A stretch of DNA of 64,000 nt from a virus. The DNA lies in the IMG/VR virus record IMGVR_UViG_3300010354_000053, positions 1 through 64,000 of that record. The stretch is one strand, 5' to 3'. Both the position numbers and the translations under genes were made by a program. Below the pieces are notes generated by a model. It searched no databases, was not told the origin of the DNA, and saw only the letters and a program-made list of their open reading frames with translations. Below are positions 37,074 to 45,170 of this stretch, one piece after another; within the stretch, counting starts at the first letter, position 1; every line of letters starts with the position of its first letter.

Positions 37074-40007
37074 ATGTCACATTTTAAGTTGTTTGATTTT
37101 ATTGATCAGCATCCAGAAGAAAAACGTCCGTGGAGTAACCGTTGGAAAAATAAAAAAATTTGCGCAAACCTTCATTGCCACTCTCATTTTTCTCTAGATG
37201 GGGGTTCGACTGTCCAAACTATGGTTGAACGGGCAGTAGAACTAGAATACACGCATTTTACACTTTCCGAACATGGAAACGTCAACAGCGCAGTAGCGTT
37301 ATACCGCGAGGCTGAAAAAATAAACAAAAAAGGGAATAAAATAAAGCTATTTCATTCGGTGGAAGCTTATATCCGACATCCTAAAGATGAAAAATCTACC
37401 CATATCACAATAGGATTTAAAACTAGCGCAGCGTTCCAAAAATACTGCGAGCTAACGCACATACTGTATGACGAGAAGCACATGGAGGTTAAATGGGGTG
37501 ATGTTAAACCCGTTATGACTACCGAGCATCTTGAAGAACTAGCTCCCCTTGGGATTGTCATAGGAACGGGCTGCATCGGTTCGTTCTTTAACTACCCCAT
37601 TTATAAACACGGTAATGTTAAGGAGTCACGTGAGCGCCTTGAGTGGGTTATGAGTTTAGTTGGAAGAGATAACATTTACGACGAGTGGATTGTAGATGAC
37701 CTTAGTAAATATTACGCGCCCGCTAAAGTTGAAGAAGGCAAAATTATCAAAGAAGCAGCGCTTGAGCTTAACGAGTGCTCACCTCACCTCCTGCAGTATG
37801 GGCAGAATACCCCAAACATTGGCAAAGCTGTAAACAATGTGCGCCGTGATCATGTTACAGGCCCATTAAATATTAAGCCGATTGTTTCGCTGGATTCTCA
37901 TTACGCTCGCAAGAAAGATAAAGTAATTCAAGACTCTAAGAATTACGGTTCGGATTGGATTATGTCTAACTTCCAACATATGCGCGGGGCTGAAGAATAT
38001 GCATACGAGGCTAAAAAATACGGTGGGCTGGAAGATAAATTTATTGAAGAACTGCTAGATAATACCGAAGATTATGCAGAACAGTTTAATGGTTACGAAT
38101 TTGGACCTTCCAAAGAATGGATTATGCCAAATTACGAAGATTCAAATTTAAAGTGGATTGTTAATAAGATTAAATCAGAAAAACGTATTAATCTAGATGA
38201 AAAAGATTACGCAGACCGTCTTAATTATGAAATTAAAGTCCTTGGCAACAATGGTGTATTTGATGGCTTGGCATATTTAAGAACAGTTAGTGAGATTTGC
38301 GACGAGGCAGAAAAACGAAATATTCTTGTTAATACCCGTGGTTCGGCTGGTGGTAGTCTTTCTTATTTTGCCGTAGGCGCATCTGTTACAGATCCAATTA
38401 AATATGACTTACAATTTGAGCGGCACATCACACTAGGCCGTATTAAATCTGGTTCCTTGCCGGACTGCGATTTGGATTTCGATGTTAAAGACGAAGCTCT
38501 AGCTATGATTTACGAAATGTATCCAAACAGAGTATTACCTATCTCAGTAAACCAAAACCTTAAACCACGATCTGCTATTAAAGATGCTGAACGATTTATT
38601 CTTGGCGCCGTGCGGCAAGAAACAGAAATCTTGACAAAGTCAATGCCAATTGTTCCACAAGGAAAAGATGAAACTGAATGGCTGTTTGGCTATGAAGACA
38701 TTGAAACTGGTGAGCATATTCAAGGATATTTTGAAACTTCTCAAGAACTGCAAGCATATGCTGCAAAAAATCCAGAAATTTGGATGATGGTTGAACAAAT
38801 GTGCGGAGTTATGCGGCAAAAATCTTCACATCCATGTGGGCTTATTGTTACACCTACCGAAAGTAAATACTGGCTTCCAGTGTGCCGCGTTGGAGGAAAA
38901 AATGGTGCGCTTGTAACTGCATGGTGCCCAAAAGATTTGGAATGGTACAAAGCAGTAAAGTTTGATGTTCTTGGTGTTAAAAAAATGCAAACAATCAAAA
39001 AAACATTTGAACTAATTAAGCAACGCCATGGGATTGATTTAAAATGGGGTGAGTTTGATCACAATGATCAAGTATTTGAAAATATTTACCATACCGGTAA
39101 AACTGATGCGACGTTTCAAACAAATACTTCCGGCATTCGTTCTCTGTGCGTAAGAACTAAGCCAAAAAATATTGTGGATATTTCCAACTTAATTGCTTTG
39201 TATCGTCCATCGACAATTGACTGGCAGATGCATTTGCAGCCATCGGAAGAGCGGCCAAGTGGATTCCATGGCAATGCCATGGAATTTTATGTGCAATGTT
39301 CTGCAGGCAATCAGAGACCTTATTACATTCACCCCTCGCTCGAACCAATTTTTGGTTCTACGTTTGGTGTGCCACTGTTTCAGGAGCAGATTCTAAAACT
39401 AGCTCGAGAAGTTGGTGGTTATTCATTTGAAGAAGCTGAAAACTTACGACGAGGTATTGGTAAAAAAGATAAAAAACTGATTAACGAGATTTTGGACGAT
39501 ATGGAAAAACGTATTATTACAAAAGATTCTTCTTGGGCTGAAAACCAATTGCACGAATTACGCGAGATGGTTATTGCGTCCGCACGTTATGGGTTCAATT
39601 GTGCCCATAGTACATCTTATGGAATTGTTTCTTATGCTACAGCGTGGCTAAAAAATAACTACCCTCTAGAGTTTTGGACTGCAGAACTTAGTGTTGAATA
39701 TGGAGACGAAGACAAATTGAGAGAATATTCTCAACTTATTTCTGACAAACTTTTGCAGCCTTCAGTCCTTCATTCCGATACAACAGATTTTGTCATTGAA
39801 GGGGACAAGATTCGCGTACCTTTGTGTGTTTTAAAAGGAGTTGGGGAAGAAGCCGCAAAAGCCGTCAAAAAACTTATGCATAATAGTTTAGAGGAGATTG
39901 GTTTAACCAAAAAGCCACAAGTGGTCAAAAACTCAAGAGAATCAACTAAACGTGCAAAAGTACTTAGTGACCAAAAATCGGATGATAATTTGTTGTCGCT
40001 CGGGTAA
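37074..40007 (+). CDS. dnaE: DNA polymerase III alpha subunit, C-family, lacking C-terminal region
   Basis: A 977-aa DnaE-type polymerase. The PHP domain at ~30-280 begins LHCHSHFS (H34, H36) and keeps SEHGNVNSA, HSVEAY, GTGCIGS and DSHYAR. The palm has RGSAGGSLSYFAVG (422-435), the catalytic pair D466/D468 in PDCDLDFD and the third Asp D631 in KFDVLGVKKM. Fingers and thumb regions include LFQEQILKLAREVGGYSFEEAENLRRGIGKKD (cf. DnaE) and FNCAHSTSYGIVSYATAWLK. It stops just after the first helix-hairpin-helix signature (VLKGVGEEAAKAV), so the usual second part of that region and the OB fold are missing. The missing part appears to be encoded at 51402-52220 on the other strand. Confidence 0.9.
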   Translation: MSHFKLFDFIDQHPEEKRPWSNRWKNKKICANLHCHSHFSLDGGSTVQTMVERAVELEYTHFTLSEHGNVNSAVALYREAEKINKKGNKIKLFHSVEAYIRHPKDEKSTHITIGFKTSAAFQKYCELTHILYDEKHMEVKWGDVKPVMTTEHLEELAPLGIVIGTGCIGSFFNYPIYKHGNVKESRERLEWVMSLVGRDNIYDEWIVDDLSKYYAPAKVEEGKIIKEAALELNECSPHLLQYGQNTPNIGKAVNNVRRDHVTGPLNIKPIVSLDSHYARKKDKVIQDSKNYGSDWIMSNFQHMRGAEEYAYEAKKYGGLEDKFIEELLDNTEDYAEQFNGYEFGPSKEWIMPNYEDSNLKWIVNKIKSEKRINLDEKDYADRLNYEIKVLGNNGVFDGLAYLRTVSEICDEAEKRNILVNTRGSAGGSLSYFAVGASVTDPIKYDLQFERHITLGRIKSGSLPDCDLDFDVKDEALAMIYEMYPNRVLPISVNQNLKPRSAIKDAERFILGAVRQETEILTKSMPIVPQGKDETEWLFGYEDIETGEHIQGYFETSQELQAYAAKNPEIWMMVEQMCGVMRQKSSHPCGLIVTPTESKYWLPVCRVGGKNGALVTAWCPKDLEWYKAVKFDVLGVKKMQTIKKTFELIKQRHGIDLKWGEFDHNDQVFENIYHTGKTDATFQTNTSGIRSLCVRTKPKNIVDISNLIALYRPSTIDWQMHLQPSEERPSGFHGNAMEFYVQCSAGNQRPYYIHPSLEPIFGSTFGVPLFQEQILKLAREVGGYSFEEAENLRRGIGKKDKKLINEILDDMEKRIITKDSSWAENQLHELREMVIASARYGFNCAHSTSYGIVSYATAWLKNNYPLEFWTAELSVEYGDEDKLREYSQLISDKLLQPSVLHSDTTDFVIEGDKIRVPLCVLKGVGEEAAKAVKKLMHNSLEEIGLTKKPQVVKNSRESTKRAKVLSDQKSDDNLLSLG

Positions 40008-40083
40008 GGGCAGGAAACCTAAGTCATACTTTTTATGGTGGCGTTCAAATTTTCCTAGTTGGAATAATATCAAAAAGTATAAA

Positions 40084-40305
40084 ATGCCAACCCGAATAAA
40101 TAAAAAAAATTTACATCACGGCAACCTTGGGTTGCCGCGGTTTTTTTGGGTGATGTTAACAGATTCTAAAGGACAAATTATTTCGTATGAAGAAATAAAA
40201 AAAGAATCTATCTTCGAAACAAATTCAAAGATAGATCTTTTAGAATTCTTAGCGGATAATAAATTTCCGTCACAAATTTTAGATGTTTTTATGTCAAAAC
40301 TCTAA
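40084..40305 (+). CDS. Doubtful small ORF downstream of polymerase
   Basis: An open frame continues from within the polymerase end to 40305. Usable ATGs are at 40084 and 40153, neither with a ribosome site. An intrinsic terminator (40119-40147) lies inside the frame, and the end overlaps the convergent lysis gene by 12 bases. The part after the terminator (MLTDSKGQIISYEEIKK...) could encode a ~50-aa peptide. I consider it more likely non-coding. Confidence 0.2.
   Translation: MPTRINKKNLHHGNLGLPRFFWVMLTDSKGQIISYEEIKKESIFETNSKIDLLEFLADNKFPSQILDVFMSKL
40119..40147 (+). terminator. Intrinsic terminator after polymerase operon
   Basis: CGGCAACC (40119-40126) and GGTTGCCG (40130-40137) form a perfect 8-bp stem with a TTG loop, followed after CGG by seven T residues. 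It lies ~110 bases after the polymerase stop and before the convergent lysis genes. An A-run on the 5' side may give weak function in the other direction. Confidence 0.8.
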
Positions 40306-40848
40306 TTTTAGACCCAGCCCTAAACTTTTATCTTTAAATCCATATCCAGTTTCTAGCCAGAGCGGGCCATATACTCGAAGGCCGAGATTTAACTGAAGGT
40401 TTAATTCTTCGGCTGGTTTTGTTGTTAATAATTTATCAATAGGCTTTTCAGCCATTAATCCAGCAGAATATTTAGATAAATTTTGTTTTTGAATTACTTC
40501 AGTTTCTTTCTTTGTGCTTTCTTTTTCTTTGGTTTCTTTTGATTCTTTTTTATTTTTGTCTGTAGTTTCTTTTTGTTTTTCTTTTGTTTTTGATTCTTCT
40601 TCTGTTATTTCTACAACTTCTCCGTTTGGTTTTGTGACTTTCTTAGTTTTTTTCTTTTCCCATTTTTTTGATTCGTATTCTTTTTTGAGTCGTTCGCGCT
40701 CTTCCGCAATCACCTTTTCTGTTTTTTCTTTATCAACAACTATAACTTCTTTAATTTGAATATCTGGTGCCGGTCGTCGGCCATAACCGATTGCATAGCC
40801 ACCGACTAAACACAAAACTGCTGCAACGATATATTTTTTTTCAAACAT
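40294..40848 (-). CDS. Membrane-anchored coiled-coil protein; atypical spanin candidate
   Basis: A 184-aa protein with an N-terminal transmembrane segment (YIVAAVLCLVGGYAIGYG, residues ~6-23), a long Lys/Glu-rich charged middle (~55-125) likely to form an extended helix, and a C-terminal ~45 residues of beta-strand pattern ending in LGLGLKLEF. Such an end, with alternating hydrophobics and a terminal Phe, looks like an outer-membrane beta segment. It follows the endolysin gene with an 8-base overlap. Spanins link inner and outer membranes at lysis; one protein spanning both this way would be unusual. No lipobox seen. Confidence 0.45.
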   Translation of the reverse strand: MFEKKYIVAAVLCLVGGYAIGYGRRPAPDIQIKEVIVVDKEKTEKVIAEERERLKKEYESKKWEKKKTKKVTKPNGEVVEITEEESKTKEKQKETTDKNKKESKETKEKESTKKETEVIQKQNLSKYSAGLMAEKPIDKLLTTKPAEELNLQLNLGLRVYGPLWLETGYGFKDKSLGLGLKLEF

Positions 40849-41287
40849 ACGGGTTCTTCTTTTGTAGATCTTTCCATGTTAGATTTTGAGGATTATATTC
40901 AAAATGGGCGGTTTCTTTAAATTTCTTCCAATTACCAGCCCACCTTAGACCCTTTGATTCAAGTATAGGCTTTACAAGACTCCAAACTTTACGATAAAGC
41001 TTTTCATCCCAAATAATCGCCCCCTTTTTGTCAACAAAATGAAAATCGCCGGCTAAACGATAATTGTGCGTAGACTGACCGCCTTTTGCATTTGTAACAA
41101 TTTTTCCTGGCTCGGTTCGACCTAGTGCATAAAGCTTGTCTTGATCTTCAGGCGCTCTATAGCCAGAATGACACTGCATGTTTAGCCCATTAGCATATGC
41201 AGTTTCTAGCATTCGAGACATAACTTCTTGGGCGGGCGGAATCAACTCAGCTAGAAGTTTTTTTGTTCTTTTGTCCATTTCCAGCAT
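40841..41287 (-). CDS. Endolysin: M15-type L-alanyl-D-glutamate peptidase
   Basis: A 148-aa peptidoglycan peptidase. It shows the M15 zinc site: STHNYRLAGDF gives H74 and D81, and ETAHFE gives H128. CHSGYRAPEDQDKLYALGR precedes the site, as in VanY/CwlK-type endolysins. I chose the ATG at 41285-41287 with AGAGGA upstream, rather than a TTG two codons earlier. There is no signal peptide, so export would rely on the holin candidate encoded just upstream, with which it overlaps. T5-like and other Gram-negative phages use this class of enzyme. Confidence 0.85.
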   Translation of the reverse strand: MLEMDKRTKKLLAELIPPAQEVMSRMLETAYANGLNMQCHSGYRAPEDQDKLYALGRTEPGKIVTNAKGGQSTHNYRLAGDFHFVDKKGAIIWDEKLYRKVWSLVKPILESKGLRWAGNWKKFKETAHFEYNPQNLTWKDLQKKNPYV

Positions 41288-41486
41288 ACTCAATATCCTC
41301 TTTCTGGTTCATGCGAGGTTCTTTGTATGCTTTTTCTACACCATTCACAGCAGCCAATGCAATGGCTACAGACGCAATCGAGTTTGCAACATCCACATCA
41401 TTAACAAATCCTAGAATTGCTAAAATTGTGATTGTATAAAACGCAATTGCAGTCCGCCTGCAACCATTAAATGGTGTTAATAACAT
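41247..41486 (-). CDS. Putative holin, two transmembrane segments
   Basis: A 79-aa protein with two hydrophobic segments (TAIAFYTITILAILGFV, ~12-28, and VANSIASVAIALAAVNGV, ~33-50) and a hydrophilic charged tail (KAYKEPRMNQKED). Size, topology and position directly upstream of and overlapping the endolysin gene fit a holin. Its ATG overlaps the preceding stop (TAATG). No specific holin family is recognised. Confidence 0.65.
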   Translation of the reverse strand: MLLTPFNGCRRTAIAFYTITILAILGFVNDVDVANSIASVAIALAAVNGVEKAYKEPRMNQKEDIEYAGNGQKNKKTSS

Positions 41487-41983
41487 TACTTATATTTCTT
41501 CTTTAATAAAGAATGAGCCTTTTTAAGAGCTTCTGCACTTCCAAACCCTTGTTTTTTAACTGGTTTGTCGTTTACAGATTTTTCTTCGCCCATTCTTTCA
41601 GAATAATCACCTATCACATCAGACTCTGGAATTTCTCCGGCGACGGCGCCTTCTTTTGGTTTTTTTGGCAAAGCTGGATTTTTTGTTTGCTCTGCAGATT
41701 TTTCCATATCTTCTGTTTTTGCCATTGCAGTTTGTGATGACGTTTGCACCAAGGCGGGATTAGGTTCCATGCCTGGCATTGAACCGCCGGCTGGCATAGC
41801 CTGTTTTTGTAATTCTGTAGCTTTTTCCATACGTAGTTTATTAAAAACCTGAGCACGATCTTCAGCATCAACTTTTGGGATAACTTCATTAACTTTAGCA
41901 GGGCCTTTAATTTCTTCTACCGCTTGATCAACCGACAATCCTTTGCACATTTTGTGCATTTTTTTAAGATGTTGAACGCTCAT
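41486..41983 (-). CDS. Unknown charged, Met/Pro-rich protein upstream of lysis genes
   Basis: A 165-aa protein starting MSVQHLKKMHKMCKGLS; the ATG at 41981-41983 has GGAG upstream, whereas a start 45 bases upstream does not. After ~70 residues of helical sequence it becomes low-complexity (MPAGGSMPGMEPNP, NPALPKKPKEGAV) and ends Lys-rich (LKKAHSLLKKKYK). First gene of the lysis run. It could be a virion or regulatory protein; no family recognised. Confidence 0.6.
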   Translation of the reverse strand: MSVQHLKKMHKMCKGLSVDQAVEEIKGPAKVNEVIPKVDAEDRAQVFNKLRMEKATELQKQAMPAGGSMPGMEPNPALVQTSSQTAMAKTEDMEKSAEQTKNPALPKKPKEGAVAGEIPESDVIGDYSERMGEEKSVNDKPVKKQGFGSAEALKKAHSLLKKKYK

Positions 41984-42027
41984 TTTTTTCTCCAAAAAAA
42001 CCTTGACTTTTAATGAAATTAATGCCA

Positions 42028-42078
42028 TTGTCTTATATTAGCAAATCGCTAGTATAAATTATACACTTGGAGTCGCCT
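42028..42078 (+). promoter_or_regulatory. Possible promoter for amidoligase/phosphatase pair
   Basis: The gap between divergent genes holds TATAAATT (42053-42060), within the near-palindrome TATAAATTATA, with a TTGTCT about 19 bases upstream and GGAG before the start codon. It resembles either a sigma70-type -10 box or a T4-late-like TATAAATA box. Weak evidence. Confidence 0.35.
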
Positions 42079-43002
42079 ATGGCAATTGATTTAAGCAAAA
42101 TGACGTTTGGCGCTGAACTAGAACTTGGCGATGTTGATACAAAAATTATTCTGCCGCTAGGTAATAGATGGTGTGATAAAGATGGATCTATTTGTAATTC
42201 CAATGGAACTGCAAACGATCCGAAAAAAGTTTTTAATCGGTATGGTGGTGAGATTCAAATGAAGCCTGAAAACTCTCCGGAAGAGTTGCTTCGAGCCACT
42301 AAAGAAATCTACGACCTTCTGCCTAAAAAACACTTTAACTTTACCACTAATTTGCATGTTCATATTCGTATTCCCGGACTTAAGGATGACTTAGAGGCCC
42401 TAAAGAAAATTGCTGCGTATCTTCGTAAATATGACGAAGAAATTTATGAACTTATAGACCCAAATCCATTCCCAGAACGACAACTTAAATTTTCCAATCC
42501 TGACTTTTACAACGGCGCAGTCTCGAGATGGCGTCGTCGTAATAAGTCACATAGGTATCGGGTGACAGAAAAAGTTCATAAATTAATGATGAACGCAAAA
42601 TCACCACGCGAGTTCTACGAGGCTCACGCCCCTAAAAATCGTTTTGGACAACCAATGTGGCATGTTGTGGTCAGAGCCGGTGTGAATCTCAAACAAGTAT
42701 TTGAAGATACTGAAACTATTGAGTTTCGGCATTTTACAATGTCACCAGATCTAAATAAGATGTTGTCGGCATATAAGTGGCCTAGGCTTCTTATGGAAGC
42801 AATTTTTGTCACGGGGCACACACCGAAGCAGATTTTAGAAAACAATCCAGACTTGGTATTCCAAAATTTTCATCCGTATGATCACGAACTAGATAAAATC
42901 TTTAGGCAAACCAATGTTTACCATAACAAACGTTCCGAAGTGCGGGAAAACTATAAACGTTTAATTGAGCAGGGCCTAGTTGACGAACAGACTCTTTATT
43001 GA
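42079..43002 (+). CDS. Amidoligase-family enzyme
   Basis: A 307-aa protein; the ATG at 42079 is preceded by GGAG, so I prefer it to an in-frame TTG at 42067. It shows amidoligase-type motifs: TFGAELEL near the N-terminus, then YGGEIQMKPENSP, NLHVHIRIPG and ETIEFRHF. These are the positions of the metal- and substrate-binding acidic and His residues of the ATP-grasp-related amidoligase superfamily (glutamine synthetase/COOH-NH2 ligase fold). Members join a carboxylate to an amine, often on proteins or peptides. It is followed after 7 bases by a tyrosine phosphatase gene. The substrate is unknown; host protein modification or a DNA-linked amino acid are options. Confidence 0.65.
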   Translation: MAIDLSKMTFGAELELGDVDTKIILPLGNRWCDKDGSICNSNGTANDPKKVFNRYGGEIQMKPENSPEELLRATKEIYDLLPKKHFNFTTNLHVHIRIPGLKDDLEALKKIAAYLRKYDEEIYELIDPNPFPERQLKFSNPDFYNGAVSRWRRRNKSHRYRVTEKVHKLMMNAKSPREFYEAHAPKNRFGQPMWHVVVRAGVNLKQVFEDTETIEFRHFTMSPDLNKMLSAYKWPRLLMEAIFVTGHTPKQILENNPDLVFQNFHPYDHELDKIFRQTNVYHNKRSEVRENYKRLIEQGLVDEQTLY

Positions 43003-43009
43003 GGATTGC

Positions 43010-43462
43010 ATGAAAGTTTTATTTATTTGTACGGGTAACAAGTTTCGTAGTCCAACTGCGGAACATATTATGAAATGCCTAGCCCCGCATTTAGAAGTTA
43101 AATCGGCTGGAACAGCGGAAGGCGCTCATAAAAACTATTTAATGGCCAAAAAAATGCGTCGTTGTTTAATTGAATTAGGTTATCCTGAGCCCGCAATACG
43201 TTCTCAGCATCTGACGGCGGAATTAATGGAGTGGGCAGATATTGTTTTATATATGGCCCCTACACATTTCAACTATATGTACAAAAATCATGTCCAATTT
43301 ATACATAAATGCAGGCCGCTCTACACCGTCCTGCCAGACCTTGATTTAAAACGAATTGAAGACCCTGCTTTTATTAAAAAGCATGAAGATGTTATGGAAG
43401 TAACTAAAATTATTGAAGATTCGATTAAAAAAATACTAAACGATGAAGCAAAACTAATTTAA
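43010..43462 (+). CDS. Low-molecular-weight protein tyrosine phosphatase
   Basis: A 150-aa protein with the P-loop at its very start: VLFICTGNKFRSPTAE gives C7 and R13 of the CX5R motif. IEDPAF (D118-P119) is at the place of the general acid Asp-Pro. ATG at 43010 with GAGGATT overlapping the amidoligase stop, so the two are coupled. Family members remove phosphate from tyrosine, or from arginine in some bacterial lines. In a phage it could counter host signalling or act on the product of the neighbouring amidoligase. The catalytic residues look intact. Confidence 0.8.
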   Translation: MKVLFICTGNKFRSPTAEHIMKCLAPHLEVKSAGTAEGAHKNYLMAKKMRRCLIELGYPEPAIRSQHLTAELMEWADIVLYMAPTHFNYMYKNHVQFIHKCRPLYTVLPDLDLKRIEDPAFIKKHEDVMEVTKIIEDSIKKILNDEAKLI

Positions 43463-43653
43463 ACTTCGGAATTACCGATCTTATTCTTTTGACGAGAACC
43501 TGTTGGAATAGATGTACCCGGAAGTTTAGGAGCTTCTGGCATTTTTATTTCTGAAGTTTTAACTGTAGTTTTTTTAGAAGTAGAAGATACAGAACCGTCA
43601 AGAATTTTGTACATTCTGTCTTGTACAGTTTCTGCAGGTGTGGATTTAGTCAT
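43459..43653 (-). CDS. Small Pro/Lys/Thr-rich protein of unknown function
   Basis: A 64-aa frame starting MTKSTPAETVQDRMYKILDG, with the ATG inside the end of the deaminase-like gene (8-base overlap). The second half is disordered (KMPEAPKLPGTSIPTGSR). No ribosome site is evident, so translation would be coupled. It is convergent with the phosphatase gene, with a 4-base overlap. Uncertain as a gene. Confidence 0.4.
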   Translation of the reverse strand: MTKSTPAETVQDRMYKILDGSVSSTSKKTTVKTSEIKMPEAPKLPGTSIPTGSRQKNKIGNSEV

Positions 43654-44182
43654 TTTCTTGCACAGTTCGACTATTTCTAACAGTTTGTTCAAGTTCGGCC
43701 TCTGTTACAATCCAAGGTGGTACGCAAACCATTTTATGCTCTATTTTACCATATTGGATATTAGATAAAAAAGGCTTCATGAGTTCTTGTTCATCTTGAT
43801 GGCGATTTTCTTTAATATAACCAATGTTATCGATATTTTTATCCAGTAATTTAGACATACAAGCCATACAAGGCTGAACACTCACAATAAATTGGTATTT
43901 ATGGATATTGATTGTTTGAATCATCTTTTCCAGAAGATCTGTCTCCGCATGGCGAATTAAGAATTTTTTAGCAGGATTTTTATCAATATTTAACTCGGCA
44001 AGAGCTTTTGAATTTTTTTCAAAAGCAGAAATTATCTTGTTAACGCCATAAGCAATAACAGAATTTGTGGATGTATCTACAGCAATTGCGACTACCTGAA
44101 CTAGAGGATCACTACTTCGTTTTTTAAGAACGTCAAATAGGATCTCGGTACTAACTACAGGGAAGGAGCCGTAGACAAACAT
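43646..44182 (-). CDS. Deoxycytidylate (dCMP) deaminase-like protein
   Basis: A 178-aa zinc deaminase: RHAETDLL gives H78 and the catalytic E80, and VQPCMACMSK gives C105 and C108. This is the HAE...PCxxC signature. Length and layout fit dCMP deaminases, which supply dUMP for thymidine or for dU-derived bases. Phages that make 5-hydroxymethyl-dU need this input. It overlaps the kinase gene by 28 bases and is the last clear enzyme in this operon. Other deaminase specificities (e.g. riboflavin-type) cannot be excluded. Confidence 0.65.
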   Translation of the reverse strand: MFVYGSFPVVSTEILFDVLKKRSSDPLVQVVAIAVDTSTNSVIAYGVNKIISAFEKNSKALAELNIDKNPAKKFLIRHAETDLLEKMIQTINIHKYQFIVSVQPCMACMSKLLDKNIDNIGYIKENRHQDEQELMKPFLSNIQYGKIEHKMVCVPPWIVTEAELEQTVRNSRTVQEND

Positions 44183-44793
44183 TCTTTAATTCCTTGTTGT
44201 AGTTTTTGTACTACTTGTTCGGGTGAATCTTCAAAATCTACTTTTACGAGAGTAACAGGAGCGCGACATAAATCCAAGAAATAACCTACGCACATCTTTG
44301 CCCTATCCATAAACACTTGAACATTATTGAATGTCAAGTCAGGAAGTCTTTCTTCAACAATACCAGCATTTTTTCTTCGCAAAGAAAGACGTTCTCTAAT
44401 CTTTTCTACAGTAAAATCGTAGTGTACAACAACGACTTTAATGTCTTCTTTATGGCGATATTCATTAACCATTTCTACCCAACGAGACGTAGACATAACG
44501 CCATCGATAATAACTGTATCTGACAGCTCGAGAGCATCAAAGAAACCTGTTCTAACTAGCGATGGTGTAGTTATGGAATCTGTGCCAGAATTTTTATTAC
44601 CAACCAAAACACAATTATCATATTGAACAATACTATATTTCTGCTCAATTGTAGCTCCCCTGTTGGGCATACGTTTTTTAATAAATTTACCCATTTTAGA
44701 AATTTCTTTGCCATCTCCTTGGCAAAAAGTATTTCTGGTGGTGGTTTTGCCGGTTGCACCTGCGCCCATTAGAAAAATTGCTACTTTAGTCAT
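44155..44793 (-). CDS. P-loop kinase; candidate 5-hydroxymethyl-dU DNA kinase
   Basis: A 212-aa P-loop kinase: the Walker A motif GAGATGKTT lies at residues 10-18, DTVIIDGVM is a likely Walker B region, and ERLSLRRKNAGIVEERLPD resembles a nucleotide-kinase lid. I chose the ATG at 44791-44793 with GAGGG upstream. By itself it could be a deoxynucleotide or polynucleotide kinase. Its place in an operon with a transferase-like protein, a flavoenzyme and a dCMP-deaminase-like protein favours the DNA kinase of thymidine hypermodification. That specific role is inference. Confidence 0.6.
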   Translation of the reverse strand: MTKVAIFLMGAGATGKTTTRNTFCQGDGKEISKMGKFIKKRMPNRGATIEQKYSIVQYDNCVLVGNKNSGTDSITTPSLVRTGFFDALELSDTVIIDGVMSTSRWVEMVNEYRHKEDIKVVVVHYDFTVEKIRERLSLRRKNAGIVEERLPDLTFNNVQVFMDRAKMCVGYFLDLCRAPVTLVKVDFEDSPEQVVQKLQQGIKECLSTAPSL

Positions 44794-45160
44794 GAAAGCC
44801 CTCAATATACTCTTGATTTGTTTTATGGCATTTAAAACAAATTCTGTTTCCGTTTGGTGAAAAGAAAACATTGTTGCATTTTAAACAATTTCTATTTTTT
44901 GCAATGGCAGAACCGTGTTCTGAAAAAAACTTCTCGTCCGCTTTTCGTAGTTCTTCCATAAGCTGTTTGTGTCGCTCTTTACGTCTATTTGACGTTCGCT
45001 CTTTATTCTTTTTTATTTTTTCTGTTAAATCAATCCAGTTTAAATTATGTTGAATAACATAATTTTGCATGAATGATTCATGATTATCAATGGATGGTAC
45101 TGGAATATTGAGAGTTTTGCAAAACATTTTTAATGTAATTTTAGTTTCATTAACAATCAT
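44786..45160 (-). CDS. Small protein with C-terminal zinc ribbon
   Basis: A 124-aa protein. Residues ~45-75 are a highly charged helix (KIKKNKERTSNRRKERHKQ), and a four-Cys ribbon follows (NCLKCNNVFFSPNGNRICFKCHK: CxxC-x13-CxxC). Such proteins often bind nucleic acid or RNA polymerase. It overlaps the kinase gene by 8 bases. The family is not recognised; a regulatory or DNA-tethering role within the modification operon is possible. Confidence 0.6.
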   Translation of the reverse strand: MIVNETKITLKMFCKTLNIPVPSIDNHESFMQNYVIQHNLNWIDLTEKIKKNKERTSNRRKERHKQLMEELRKADEKFFSEHGSAIAKNRNCLKCNNVFFSPNGNRICFKCHKTNQEYIEGFHD

Positions 45161-45170
45161 TACTCTGCCC

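Noticed and set aside
37074-40007. Intein as the reason for the split polymerase
   Set aside because: The end of the first part and the start of the second show no intein blocks or the terminal Cys/Ser and His-Asn residues.
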